A DNA stretch of 7,029 nt from Deltaproteobacteria bacterium (GCA_030591745.1 JAUVAM010000196.1:1-7029), one strand, 5' to 3'; counted from the stretch's first letter, positions 1 to 5,537 are shown. Numbers and translations: made by a program. Notes: generated from the letters alone by a model not told the origin.

Positions 1-51
1 AACGAATAGCTGAAACGCACCAACCTTCTTCTGAGCGAGGTAAACCTGAAA

Positions 52-561
52 TTGGAGGATCTGGCCACCACCGATGGTTTGACCGGGCTGGCCAACAAAA
101 CCCATCTGCTGACCAGGATCGAGTTCGAAATCTTGCGGGCCAAACGCGGCGACCACCCGCTGAGCCTCATCATGCTGGATGTGGATAAGTTCAAACACTT
201 CAACGACACCCACGGACACGTGGCCGGGGACAAGCTGCTGGCCCGCTTGGCCGAGGTGATGGAAAACAACCTGCGGTCCATCGACATCATCGGCCGCTTC
301 GGCGGTGAAGAGTTCTGCGTCGCACTTTTGGACACCAACAAAAAAGCGGCAATCCGGGCGGCGGAAAAACTGCGCAAGGCCGTAGAAAAAGAAAAATTCG
401 AAGGGGGCAAAGAACAACCCGGCGGCAAACTGACCATCAGCCTGGGCGTGGCCGAATTGGCCGGTGAGGCCGAAGAGCTGACCCAACTCATCGAACGCGC
501 CGACGCGGCTCTATATGAGGCCAAGCGGGCAGGTCGCAATCGGGTGGAGGTGGCGGAATGA
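52..561 (+). CDS. GGDEF-domain diguanylate cyclase (standalone, or C-terminal part of an interrupted sensor)
   Basis: GGDEF domains make cyclic di-GMP from two GTP molecules. From a TTG at 52 the 169 residues form one complete domain. It opens with LATTDGLTGLAN (4-15), has the metal-binding LDVDKFK (42-48), and has the active-site loop GGEEF (84-88). The inhibitory RxxD site is RSID at 75-78, five residues before GGEEF, so product inhibition should be intact. The C-terminal part has the usual ADAALYEAKRAGRN pattern. Catalytic activity is therefore likely. The start is uncertain: TTG 52 is the only common start codon after the in-frame TAG at 7-9, and its GAGG (37-40) sits 11 bases away, which is marginal. 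The frame is open from base 10, and bases 10-51 read as an amphipathic helix typical of the linker before a GGDEF domain. The gene may therefore be the tail of a larger sensory cyclase. Its stop overlaps the next start as ATGA. Confidence 0.88.
   Translation: MEDLATTDGLTGLANKTHLLTRIEFEILRAKRGDHPLSLIMLDVDKFKHFNDTHGHVAGDKLLARLAEVMENNLRSIDIIGRFGGEEFCVALLDTNKKAAIRAAEKLRKAVEKEKFEGGKEQPGGKLTISLGVAELAGEAEELTQLIERADAALYEAKRAGRNRVEVAE
546..550 (+). promoter_or_regulatory. Internal ribosome binding site for the PhnD-like gene
   Basis: GGAGG lies inside the end of the GGDEF gene, 7 bases before the ATG at 558. Together with the ATGA stop/start overlap (558-561) it fixes this start and indicates translational coupling of the two genes. 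Confidence 0.7.
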
Positions 562-1481
562 AAGCCCGGCACTTCACTTGGATTTTCCTGATGGGGCTTT
601 TCGGCCTCCTCCTGACAAGCCGGGGGGTCCTGAGCGAACCCGCGCCGACGCCCCCCCTCGATACAGAAAAGGCATCTGAAAAAGCCCAGGCCCCACTGGT
701 CTTCGGCATGACCCCGGTGGTGGGCAAGGAAGCCACGGCAGAACGCTTCCGGGCACTGACTGAGCATATGGCTTTGGAACTGGGCCGCCCGGTCAGCCTG
801 GTGGTGACCGAAAGCTATGGTGACTTGATCGACCGCATGACCCGCGGCGAGATCGATCTGGCCAAATTTTCGCCCCTGGCTTATGTGCGGGCCAAACGCC
901 AATTGCCAGCGCTCCAACTGATCGCTTCCCACGTGGCGGCCGGATCGGTCAATTACTCCAGTTACCTCGTGGCCCCCGCGGGCAATCCCCACAGCAACAT
1001 CAAGCGCCTGCGCGGAGCCCGGATCTGCTTTGCGGATCCGAATTCGACTTCGGGCTACCTTTTCCCCCTGAATCACCTGCTCGGCCTGGGCCTTGTCCCC
1101 AAAAGAGATTTCGCCTCAGTGGATTTCGCGGGAGACCATCGGCGATGCTTAGAAGGCCTTTTCGCCGGACGTTACGACGTCGCCGCGACCTGGGCCGGTG
1201 CCTTAAGAGACGCCCGAACCGCCGGACTGGGCGTAGGCGAGTTGGCCATCGTAGCCAAAACAGGCCGCATTCCTTATGACGCCTACTGCCTCAGGCCTGG
1301 TCTGCACCCCGGCCTGGGCCAAAGAGTACAGACCATATTATTGGAACTCAATACATTGACCCGCAAGGGCCGCCGTGTCTTGTCCAAGACCCTGAGCATC
1401 AACGGCTGGGTCCCAGGAAACGATGCGCTCTACGACGGCATCCGCCACGTGGAGGCCAAGGTCCGTCAAGCCATTCCATGA
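558..1481 (+). CDS. PhnD-type periplasmic substrate-binding protein (phosphate/phosphonate-binding family)
   Basis: A 307-residue secreted protein. Residues 1-26 form a signal peptide: basic MKAR, a hydrophobic core at about 8-20, and likely cleavage near LS/EP. A Pro/Ala/Glu-rich linker follows to about residue 45. The mature part matches the PhnD-like binding fold: FGMTP (49-53), SPLAYV (105-110), YSSYLVAP (133-140), the ligand-loop signature DPNSTSGYLFP (160-170), GDHRRCLEGLFAG (192-204) and IPYDAY (238-243). The STSG serine/threonine pair that in PhnD family members contacts the phosphonate oxyanion is kept. Some family members serve ABC importers. Others are sensory, for example the PhnD-like periplasmic domain of the tetrathionate sensor TtrS. 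No permease or ATPase gene is in the window, and the gene is translationally coupled to a diguanylate cyclase. A sensing role is therefore a fair inference, but the ligand cannot be told from the sequence. Confidence 0.88.
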   Translation: MKARHFTWIFLMGLFGLLLTSRGVLSEPAPTPPLDTEKASEKAQAPLVFGMTPVVGKEATAERFRALTEHMALELGRPVSLVVTESYGDLIDRMTRGEIDLAKFSPLAYVRAKRQLPALQLIASHVAAGSVNYSSYLVAPAGNPHSNIKRLRGARICFADPNSTSGYLFPLNHLLGLGLVPKRDFASVDFAGDHRRCLEGLFAGRYDVAATWAGALRDARTAGLGVGELAIVAKTGRIPYDAYCLRPGLHPGLGQRVQTILLELNTLTRKGRRVLSKTLSINGWVPGNDALYDGIRHVEAKVRQAIP

Positions 1482-1493
1482 GGAGCCGAAACC

Positions 1494-1943
1494 ATGCAAG
1501 CAGGACAAGAGATGGAACTGGAGATCGAAGGCCAAAGCTACAAAGTTCAAGTCAAATCTCTGACTGGAGACAAAGCCTTGGTCATCGTGAATGGACGAGA
1601 GCTTGAGGTGGCCATCACGGCCGGCCAAACCTCAATACCGAGTCCGGCACCACGTCCAGCGCCTCAAGCAGCCCCGCGCGCCATCCCCAAAGCAGCCTCA
1701 GCCGCAACGCCCCCAAAACCGGTAGCCGGCGGCAACAACCTGTGCGCCAACATGCCCGGGGTGGTGGTCAAGCTGATGGTGAAAGCTGACCAGCAAGTCA
1801 AAACCGGCGAAGTGCTCCTGGTTCTTGAAGCCATGAAGATGGAAAATGAAATCCGGGCCAGCCACGACGGCCAAGTAGCGTCCATCCACGTGGAGGCGGG
1901 ACAAAGGGTGCAGACAGGTGACCCCTTGATTACTTGGGCATGA
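1494..1943 (+). CDS. Biotin-carrier (biotinyl domain) protein, decarboxylase/carboxylase subunit type
   Basis: A 149-residue acyl-carrier-like protein. Residues 5-45 are a small beta-rich N-terminal segment (MELEIEGQSYKVQV, then ALVIVNGRELEVAI). Residues 46-78 are a flexible Ala/Pro-rich linker. Residues 82-149 are a biotinyl domain with EAMKM at 112-116, so Lys115 should be the biotinylated residue. The PGVV, LVLEAMKM and AGQRVQTGDPL pattern is typical. The layout of a short N-terminal strand region, a Pro/Ala linker and a C-terminal biotinyl domain resembles small carrier subunits of biotin-dependent decarboxylases and the C-terminus of oxaloacetate decarboxylase alpha or pyruvate carboxylase B. 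AccB is less likely. The ATG has a clear GAGGAG (1480-1485) with 8-base spacing, starting 12 bases after the PhnD-like gene. No biotin carboxylase or carboxyltransferase lies in the window, so the partner enzyme is unknown. Confidence 0.88.
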   Translation: MQAGQEMELEIEGQSYKVQVKSLTGDKALVIVNGRELEVAITAGQTSIPSPAPRPAPQAAPRAIPKAASAATPPKPVAGGNNLCANMPGVVVKLMVKADQQVKTGEVLLVLEAMKMENEIRASHDGQVASIHVEAGQRVQTGDPLITWA

Positions 1944-1958
1944 GACTTCACTTTTTCG

Positions 1959-1988
1959 TTGCCACCCCACCGATAGAGGCAGTAGATT
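1959..1988 (+). promoter_or_regulatory. Candidate sigma-70-type promoter for the pgs cassette
   Basis: TTGCCA at 1959-1964 (5 of 6 to TTGACA) and TAGATT at 1983-1988 (4 of 6 to TATAAT) are separated by 18 bases. They lie in the only gap between the biotin-carrier gene and pgsB, and would start RNA near 1995. The change of function across this gap makes a separate promoter reasonable. The match is modest, and read-through from upstream is equally possible because no terminator is visible. Confidence 0.3.
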
Positions 1989-2008
1989 TCAACCATTAGC
2001 ATCCATGT

Positions 2009-2014
2009 GAGGAG
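2009..2014 (+). promoter_or_regulatory. Ribosome binding site that sets the pgsB start
   Basis: GAGGAG at 2009-2014 lies 7 bases before the GTG at 2022. A GTG at 2007 is also in frame, but it overlaps this element and has nothing comparable upstream, so 2022 is preferred. Confidence 0.65.
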
Positions 2015-2021
2015 CAAATCG

Positions 2022-3227
2022 GTGACCGTATTGAGCATCGTGCTCGGGGCGCTTGTCGCCTACGGCATCTGGGAATTCGCCGTTCACATGCGCAACCTCC
2101 GTCGGGTTGAGGTTCGCATCCACGTCAACGGCACCCGTGGCAAAAGCTCGGTCACACGGCTCATCGCGGCCGGATTGCGGGAGGGCGGAATCCGCACCTG
2201 CGCCAAAACCACCGGTTCCAGGCCCCGCATGATTTTGGAGGACGGTTCCGAGTACTCCATCCAGCGCCAGGGGCGAGCCAACATCATCGAGCAGTTGCGT
2301 GCCGTCGCCGTCACCGCCCATCGAAATGGGACGGCTTTGGTGGCTGAATGCATGGCACTGAACCCCAAATATCAAGCACTCTGTGAAGACACCATGATCC
2401 GCTCGACCCTCGGCGTCATCACCAACATACGTCCGGATCATCTGGATGTGATGGGGCCCACGGTCCACGATGCAGCCCTGGCCATGGCAGGCACCACGCC
2501 GAGAAAAGGCAAGCTGATCACCGCGGAAACCGACCCTTTGATCTTGGAGTTGTTGCGCATCGTCTGCCAACAAAAAGGCAGCGAGCTGGTGGTCGTGACA
2601 CCGGAGAGCGAAGGGATCGAAGAGAGCATGATGCTGGACTTTTCCTATATCGAGCATCCCGAAAATTTGGCGGTGGCCATCCGAATATGTCGAGAGGCTG
2701 GCGTGGCCCCTGAAGAGGCCATTGTGGGCATGCATAAGGCAACACCCGACCTCGGGGCCTTGCGCCTATACAAGCTGGCCTTCTTCGCCAAAAAAATCGA
2801 GTTCGTCAACGCCTTCGCCGCCAACGATCCGGAATCCACTCGAGTCATCTGGCGGCGCATCATCAGCCTTTACCCCGAAGAACGCAAAAGGGTTGTGATC
2901 CTGAACTGCCGCGCCGATCGGCCCCACCGATCCATCCAGCTTGGCGAAATCCTGACCCAGTTGGAGCAATTGGACACCGCCATCATCACCGGCACAGGAA
3001 CCCGTATGGCTCTGGATGCCGCGATGAGAGCCGGCATGAACCCCGAAAATTTGGTGGATATGGAACTTGCGTTACCGGGTTCTATTTTTGAACGCTCTAT
3101 CGCCAAAATCGGCAAGCAGGGCACGATCTTCGGCATGGGCAACATCGGCGGCGGTGGCAACGAAATCGTCGAGTATTTCCAAAACCGCGCCTACGTCCCC
3201 GGCGACGAGGCGGAGGAAGAGGTTTAA
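2022..3227 (+). CDS. pgsB: PgsB/CapB, poly-gamma-glutamate synthase ligase subunit
   Basis: PgsB is a Mur-ligase-like ATP-dependent amide ligase that joins glutamates through the gamma-carboxyl, acting at the membrane with PgsC. From GTG 2022 the protein has 401 residues, close to about 393 for the Bacillus protein. An N-terminal hydrophobic anchor (about 2-21) is followed by the ATP-binding loop VNGTRGKSSVTRL (35-47). Further family signatures are AECMALNP (108-115), NIRPDHLDVMG (135-145), the central-domain FVNAFAANDPEST (261-273), NCRADRPHRS (295-304) and GMGNIGGGGNEIVEYF (371-386). All the motifs I would look for are present, so it should be active. The tail is acidic (GDEAEEEV). The start was chosen because GAGGAG at 2009-2014 sits 7 bases upstream. 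It is the first gene of a tight cassette with pgsC and pgsW, and pgsC starts 5 bases after its stop. Confidence 0.94.
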   Translation: MTVLSIVLGALVAYGIWEFAVHMRNLRRVEVRIHVNGTRGKSSVTRLIAAGLREGGIRTCAKTTGSRPRMILEDGSEYSIQRQGRANIIEQLRAVAVTAHRNGTALVAECMALNPKYQALCEDTMIRSTLGVITNIRPDHLDVMGPTVHDAALAMAGTTPRKGKLITAETDPLILELLRIVCQQKGSELVVVTPESEGIEESMMLDFSYIEHPENLAVAIRICREAGVAPEEAIVGMHKATPDLGALRLYKLAFFAKKIEFVNAFAANDPESTRVIWRRIISLYPEERKRVVILNCRADRPHRSIQLGEILTQLEQLDTAIITGTGTRMALDAAMRAGMNPENLVDMELALPGSIFERSIAKIGKQGTIFGMGNIGGGGNEIVEYFQNRAYVPGDEAEEEV

Positions 3228-3232
3228 GCAAA

Positions 3233-3697
3233 GTGGAAGATCTGATTCCCAACGCCATCGGCATCGGTCTGGTCGTCAGCCTGGTGTTCTCTGAGACCCT
3301 GGGCCTGGCAGCAGGCGGCATGGTCGTGCCGGGCTACATCGCCCTCAACTTGAACAACCCCATCCTGGTCGTCGTCACCATCGGGTTGGGTATCATCACT
3401 TGGCTGGTGGTGAAGTTTATGAGCACCTTCACCATCCTCTTTGGCCGACGACGCACCGTGGTGATCATCTTGATCGGATTCCTGCTGGGGATGTTTTTCA
3501 AATCATTCATGGTTTTTGATGTTGGCGGCCAAACTGTGCATCTGGCCGCCATCGGTTTCATCATCCCGGGACTGGTGGGCATGTGGATCGATCGCCAAGG
3601 CGTGGTTGAGACCACAGCCACGCTGATCGCCTCGGGTGTAATCGTCAAGCTCATCCTGGTGCTGGTCTACGGCGGGGAGTTGTACGAATGGCTCTAA
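3233..3697 (+). CDS. pgsC: PgsC/CapC, poly-gamma-glutamate synthesis membrane protein
   Basis: A 154-residue, almost entirely hydrophobic protein, matching the usual length of about 149 for PgsC. It has five or six membrane segments (about 6-24, 30-45, 46-66, 74-94, 103-120 and 128-148). The family signature SETLGLAAGGMVVPGYIAL (20-38) is present, as is the second conserved block IIPGLVGMWIDRQGVVET (110-127). The two blocks resemble each other (LAAGGMVVPGYIA and LAAIGFIIPGLVG), suggesting an internal duplication. PgsC pairs with PgsB in the membrane ligase complex and may help polymer passage; its precise role is not settled. Translation starts at GTG 3233, with AGAGG (3217-3221) 11 bases upstream inside the end of pgsB. 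It overlaps pgsW by 10 bases. Confidence 0.93.
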   Translation: MEDLIPNAIGIGLVVSLVFSETLGLAAGGMVVPGYIALNLNNPILVVVTIGLGIITWLVVKFMSTFTILFGRRRTVVIILIGFLLGMFFKSFMVFDVGGQTVHLAAIGFIIPGLVGMWIDRQGVVETTATLIASGVIVKLILVLVYGGELYEWL

Positions 3698-4848
3698 TGT
3701 GGAGACCCGGCAAGGCATCCAGGGGCGTACTCGTCCTGGTGGCCTTCCTCTCGGTGTTGGCCTACCTGCTGGTTGAGGCCTTACCCGAAAAGCGCCGCAA
3801 GGCGCATTACGAACAGAAGCTACAGGCGGCCAAGTCCATGGCCCAGGGCATGGAGGTGGTGCGCCGAGCCCGGGTGGAAATCTACGGCCGCATCGATCAA
3901 GAACATGACCCCCTGGGAACAGGCATGATTGGCTCTGGCCTGACCCCCATCACATCCAACGCGGGCGTCTTGACGGCTAAGCAGACCGCAGCCAACCCCA
4001 ACTGGGCCGCGGTGATGGTCCATCTCTACAAGCGCGCCAAGTTAAAAAAGGGAGACGTGGTGGCCATGGCCTTCTCGGGCTCCTTCCCTGCTTTGAACAT
4101 GGCCTCCCTGGTTGCCGCGGAAACCCTGGGCCTGGAGCCCATCATCATCACATCTGGCTCAGCTTCCCGTTGGGGTGCCACCGACCCACAACTGAGCTGG
4201 CTGGACCAAGAGCGCTTGCTTTTTGAGAAAGGCGTCACACGCCACCGCTCATCGGCGGCATCCATGGGCGGCGAACAGGATCGGGGCGGCGGTCTGCCTC
4301 CTGACGGTGTGCGCATGTTGCGGGGTATCATCAAGCGGAACGACATGGAACTCTTGGACCCGCCGGATCTGCCGTCCAGCTTTGACCTGCGCATGAACAT
4401 CTACCGAGAACAGGCAGGAGAGCGACCCATTGCCTGCTATGTCAATGTGGGTGGCGGCGTGGGTTCGGTGGGCAGCTCGCTGGTCAAAAAACTTTTCGCC
4501 CCCGGCTTAAACAAGACCACCCCTCAACCGGGTCGCCTCCGGGATGCGGTCATGACCCGCATGAGCCGACAAGGCATCCCGGTCATCAATATGATCTATG
4601 TAGCCAAACTGGCCAACCGCTATGGGCTGCCCATCACGCCCGAACAATTGCCCAAGGTAGGCGAGGGAGGGATCTTCGAAGCGGCAGGCTATAATATGTT
4701 GCTGGTCTGGCTCACCTTTTTAAGCCTCGTGATCATGTTGTTCATCCTGCTACGCATGGATTTGCAGCACTATGGCCTGCGATTCCAGCGCATGCTGCAG
4801 AAAAAAACCGCGTTGAATGGTCAAGCGAAAGAAAAAACGGGGTCATAG
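3688..4848 (+). CDS. pgsW: PgsW, poly-gamma-glutamate system protein
   Basis: A 386-residue protein of the family found as third gene after pgsB and pgsC in non-Bacillus lineages. It has one membrane segment near each end (about 13-32 and 336-356), with about 300 soluble residues between. Lys/Arg residues just after the first segment (EKRRK) do not decide its orientation cleanly. Conserved-looking small-residue loops include AFSGSFPALN (128-137), ITSGSASRWGATDP (154-167), GGEQDRGGGLPPDG (194-207) and YVNVGGGVGSVGSS (251-264). The Gly/Ser-rich loops suggest a binding or catalytic site, but I recognise no known catalytic triad, so mechanism is not assigned. The ATG at 3688 has GGGGAG (3674-3679) at 8-base spacing. 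A second in-frame ATG at 3697 overlaps the pgsC stop as TAATG. It occupies the place where pgsA/capA sits in Bacillus. Its stop shares 6 bases with the convergent gene. Confidence 0.88.
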   Translation: MALMWRPGKASRGVLVLVAFLSVLAYLLVEALPEKRRKAHYEQKLQAAKSMAQGMEVVRRARVEIYGRIDQEHDPLGTGMIGSGLTPITSNAGVLTAKQTAANPNWAAVMVHLYKRAKLKKGDVVAMAFSGSFPALNMASLVAAETLGLEPIIITSGSASRWGATDPQLSWLDQERLLFEKGVTRHRSSAASMGGEQDRGGGLPPDGVRMLRGIIKRNDMELLDPPDLPSSFDLRMNIYREQAGERPIACYVNVGGGVGSVGSSLVKKLFAPGLNKTTPQPGRLRDAVMTRMSRQGIPVINMIYVAKLANRYGLPITPEQLPKVGEGGIFEAAGYNMLLVWLTFLSLVIMLFILLRMDLQHYGLRFQRMLQKKTALNGQAKEKTGS

Positions 4849-5382
4849 ATTCTCAAGCAAAAAGTTTGTCAGCAACTCTTCGTCGCTGAGTTCACCGTCT
4901 TTTTTCTCAGGTTCCGTGCCGCTGGCCTGTCGCACCGCCGCCCCCAGATCGGTGGCCGGCTTGGGTTCGTCCTCCACAATCGCCATGGGTTGGGTGCGTG
5001 CCAGATTATTGGCAGGATCATTGGCGGATACAGCGGCAACAGGGGCCGGGGCAACAGGGGCCTCAGGCTTGGCGTCTTCCTCGTGCATGAAAATCTCGCC
5101 GATGAAACCTTCCTGGACCTTATAAGCCACGTCGCCGCTGATGACCGAATCTCGATAACGCTCGGCGCCGATAGAAACGAGCTGTTCATCGGTCTTGACT
5201 TTGCCGAGTAAACCCGACACGTCCTTTTCATCCCCTTCTACCCGTACAAAACGAACCGCCTCCAGCAAACGGAATCTCCGGCCATCGGCCTTGACGGTCA
5301 TGATATTTCCATCAAAATCGATCTTGTCCTGATCCATCCATTTGGTGATGGTCTCCTGGGATATGAATAGATGTCGAGCCAT
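4843..5382 (-). CDS. Conserved-looking protein of unknown function with disordered linker and C-terminal helix
   Basis: A 179-residue soluble protein without signal peptide or membrane segments. Residues 1-100 look like a compact domain: ARHLFISQETITKWMDQDK could be a short helical recognition segment, followed by beta-rich stretches (GNIMTVKADGRRFRLL, AVRFVRVEGDE) and SGLLGKVKTDEQL. Residues 101-165 are Ala/Pro/Glu-rich and probably disordered. The end, GELSDEELLTNFLLENL (163-179), should form a short acidic amphipathic helix, like a docking peptide. I have the impression that the N-terminal part resembles a family of hypothetical proteins in deltaproteobacteria, but I cannot name one or give it a function. 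A further in-frame TTG at 5406 exists. ATG 5382 is preferred because GGAG (5392-5395) sits 9 bases upstream. It diverges from the thioredoxin gene. Confidence 0.8.
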   Translation of the reverse strand: MARHLFISQETITKWMDQDKIDFDGNIMTVKADGRRFRLLEAVRFVRVEGDEKDVSGLLGKVKTDEQLVSIGAERYRDSVISGDVAYKVQEGFIGEIFMHEEDAKPEAPVAPAPVAAVSANDPANNLARTQPMAIVEDEPKPATDLGAAVRQASGTEPEKKDGELSDEELLTNFLLENL

Positions 5383-5391
5383 AACAATTTG

Positions 5392-5395
5392 CTCC
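5392..5395 (-). promoter_or_regulatory. Ribosome binding site setting the start at 5382
   Basis: On the minus strand, GGAG (within TTGGAG, 5397-5392) precedes the ATG at 5382 by 9 bases. This favours 5382 over the upstream TTG at 5406, which would place the element inside the coding region. Confidence 0.55.
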
Positions 5396-5421
5396 AAGCC
5401 CCCCAAAAACCTTATTAAGTT

Positions 5422-5437
5422 TGCACCATTCTGTCCA
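5422..5437 (-). promoter_or_regulatory. Possible sigma-54-type promoter for the minus-strand gene
   Basis: The minus strand reads TGGACAGAATGGTGCA. It has GG and GC separated by exactly 10 bases and keeps the TGG and TGCA edges of the sigma-54 -24/-12 consensus (TGGCAC-N5-TTGCA). RNA would begin near 5411, about 29 bases before the start codon. The -24 part is only a partial match, and short elements like this occur by chance. Confidence 0.2.
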
Positions 5438-5459
5438 TTTTAGTCAAGAATATGGACAG
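5431..5459. repeat. Inverted repeat CTGTCCAT-N13-ATGGACAG, operator-like
   Basis: CTGTCCAT (5431-5438) and ATGGACAG (5452-5459) are perfect 8-base inverted copies with a 13-base spacer. Their centres are 21 bases apart, about two helical turns, so a dimeric regulator could bind both on one face of the DNA. The site lies between two divergent genes, where such operators are common. The bound protein is unknown. Confidence 0.5.
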
Positions 5460-5471
5460 GGGGACTTGAAA

Positions 5472-5491
5472 AATCGGACGTTGATCCGATT
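5472..5491 (+). promoter_or_regulatory. Hairpin A in the thioredoxin upstream region
   Basis: AATCGGA (5472-5478) pairs perfectly with TCCGATT (5485-5491) around a 6-base loop, CGTTGA. Its last four bases (5488-5491) are also the first bases of the left arm of the next inverted repeat, so as RNA the two hairpins could not form together. The repeat itself is certain; its role is not known. Confidence 0.45.
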
Positions 5492-5527
5492 GATCCCCTC
5501 CTCTGCCTGATCTATGGTGGATCAATC
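5488..5527 (+). promoter_or_regulatory. Inverted repeat GATTGATCC/GGATCAATC ahead of the thioredoxin gene (hairpin B)
   Basis: GATTGATCC (5488-5496) and GGATCAATC (5519-5527) are perfect 9-base inverted copies. CC (5497-5498) can add two more pairs with GG (5516-5517) past a bulged T at 5518, leaving a 17-base loop. A further TTGATCC copy at 5481-5487 gives three copies of the word. As DNA, the arms are 31 bases apart centre to centre, about three turns. As RNA, the hairpin ends 10 bases before the ribosome binding site. A weak promoter-like pair, TTGATC (5490-5495) and TATGGT (5513-5518) with 17-base spacing, overlaps it. An operator and an RNA leader are both possible. Confidence 0.4.
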
Positions 5528-5537
5528 AACACCCATT

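Noticed and set aside
1034..1045. Adjacent GGATCC and GAATTC, resembling a cloning-vector polylinker
   Set aside because: The bases encode part of the conserved PhnD-family loop FADPNSTSG in an unbroken frame, so they are native coding sequence.
1961..1980. TGCC/GGCA mini-dyad after the biotin-carrier gene, considered as a terminator
   Set aside because: Four base pairs and no T-run after it; nothing terminator-like is visible in 1944-2021.
1989..2735. Long open frame on the minus strand opposite pgsB
   Set aside because: It is rich in His, Gln and Asp as expected from the complement of a GC-rich gene, shows no family motif and lacks a credible ribosome binding site, whereas the plus strand encodes an unmistakable PgsB.
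5466..5494. TTGAAA with 17-base spacing to ATTGAT as a thioredoxin promoter
   Set aside because: The -10 part matches only 3 of 6 positions, so it was not listed as a feature, although the -35 part is good.
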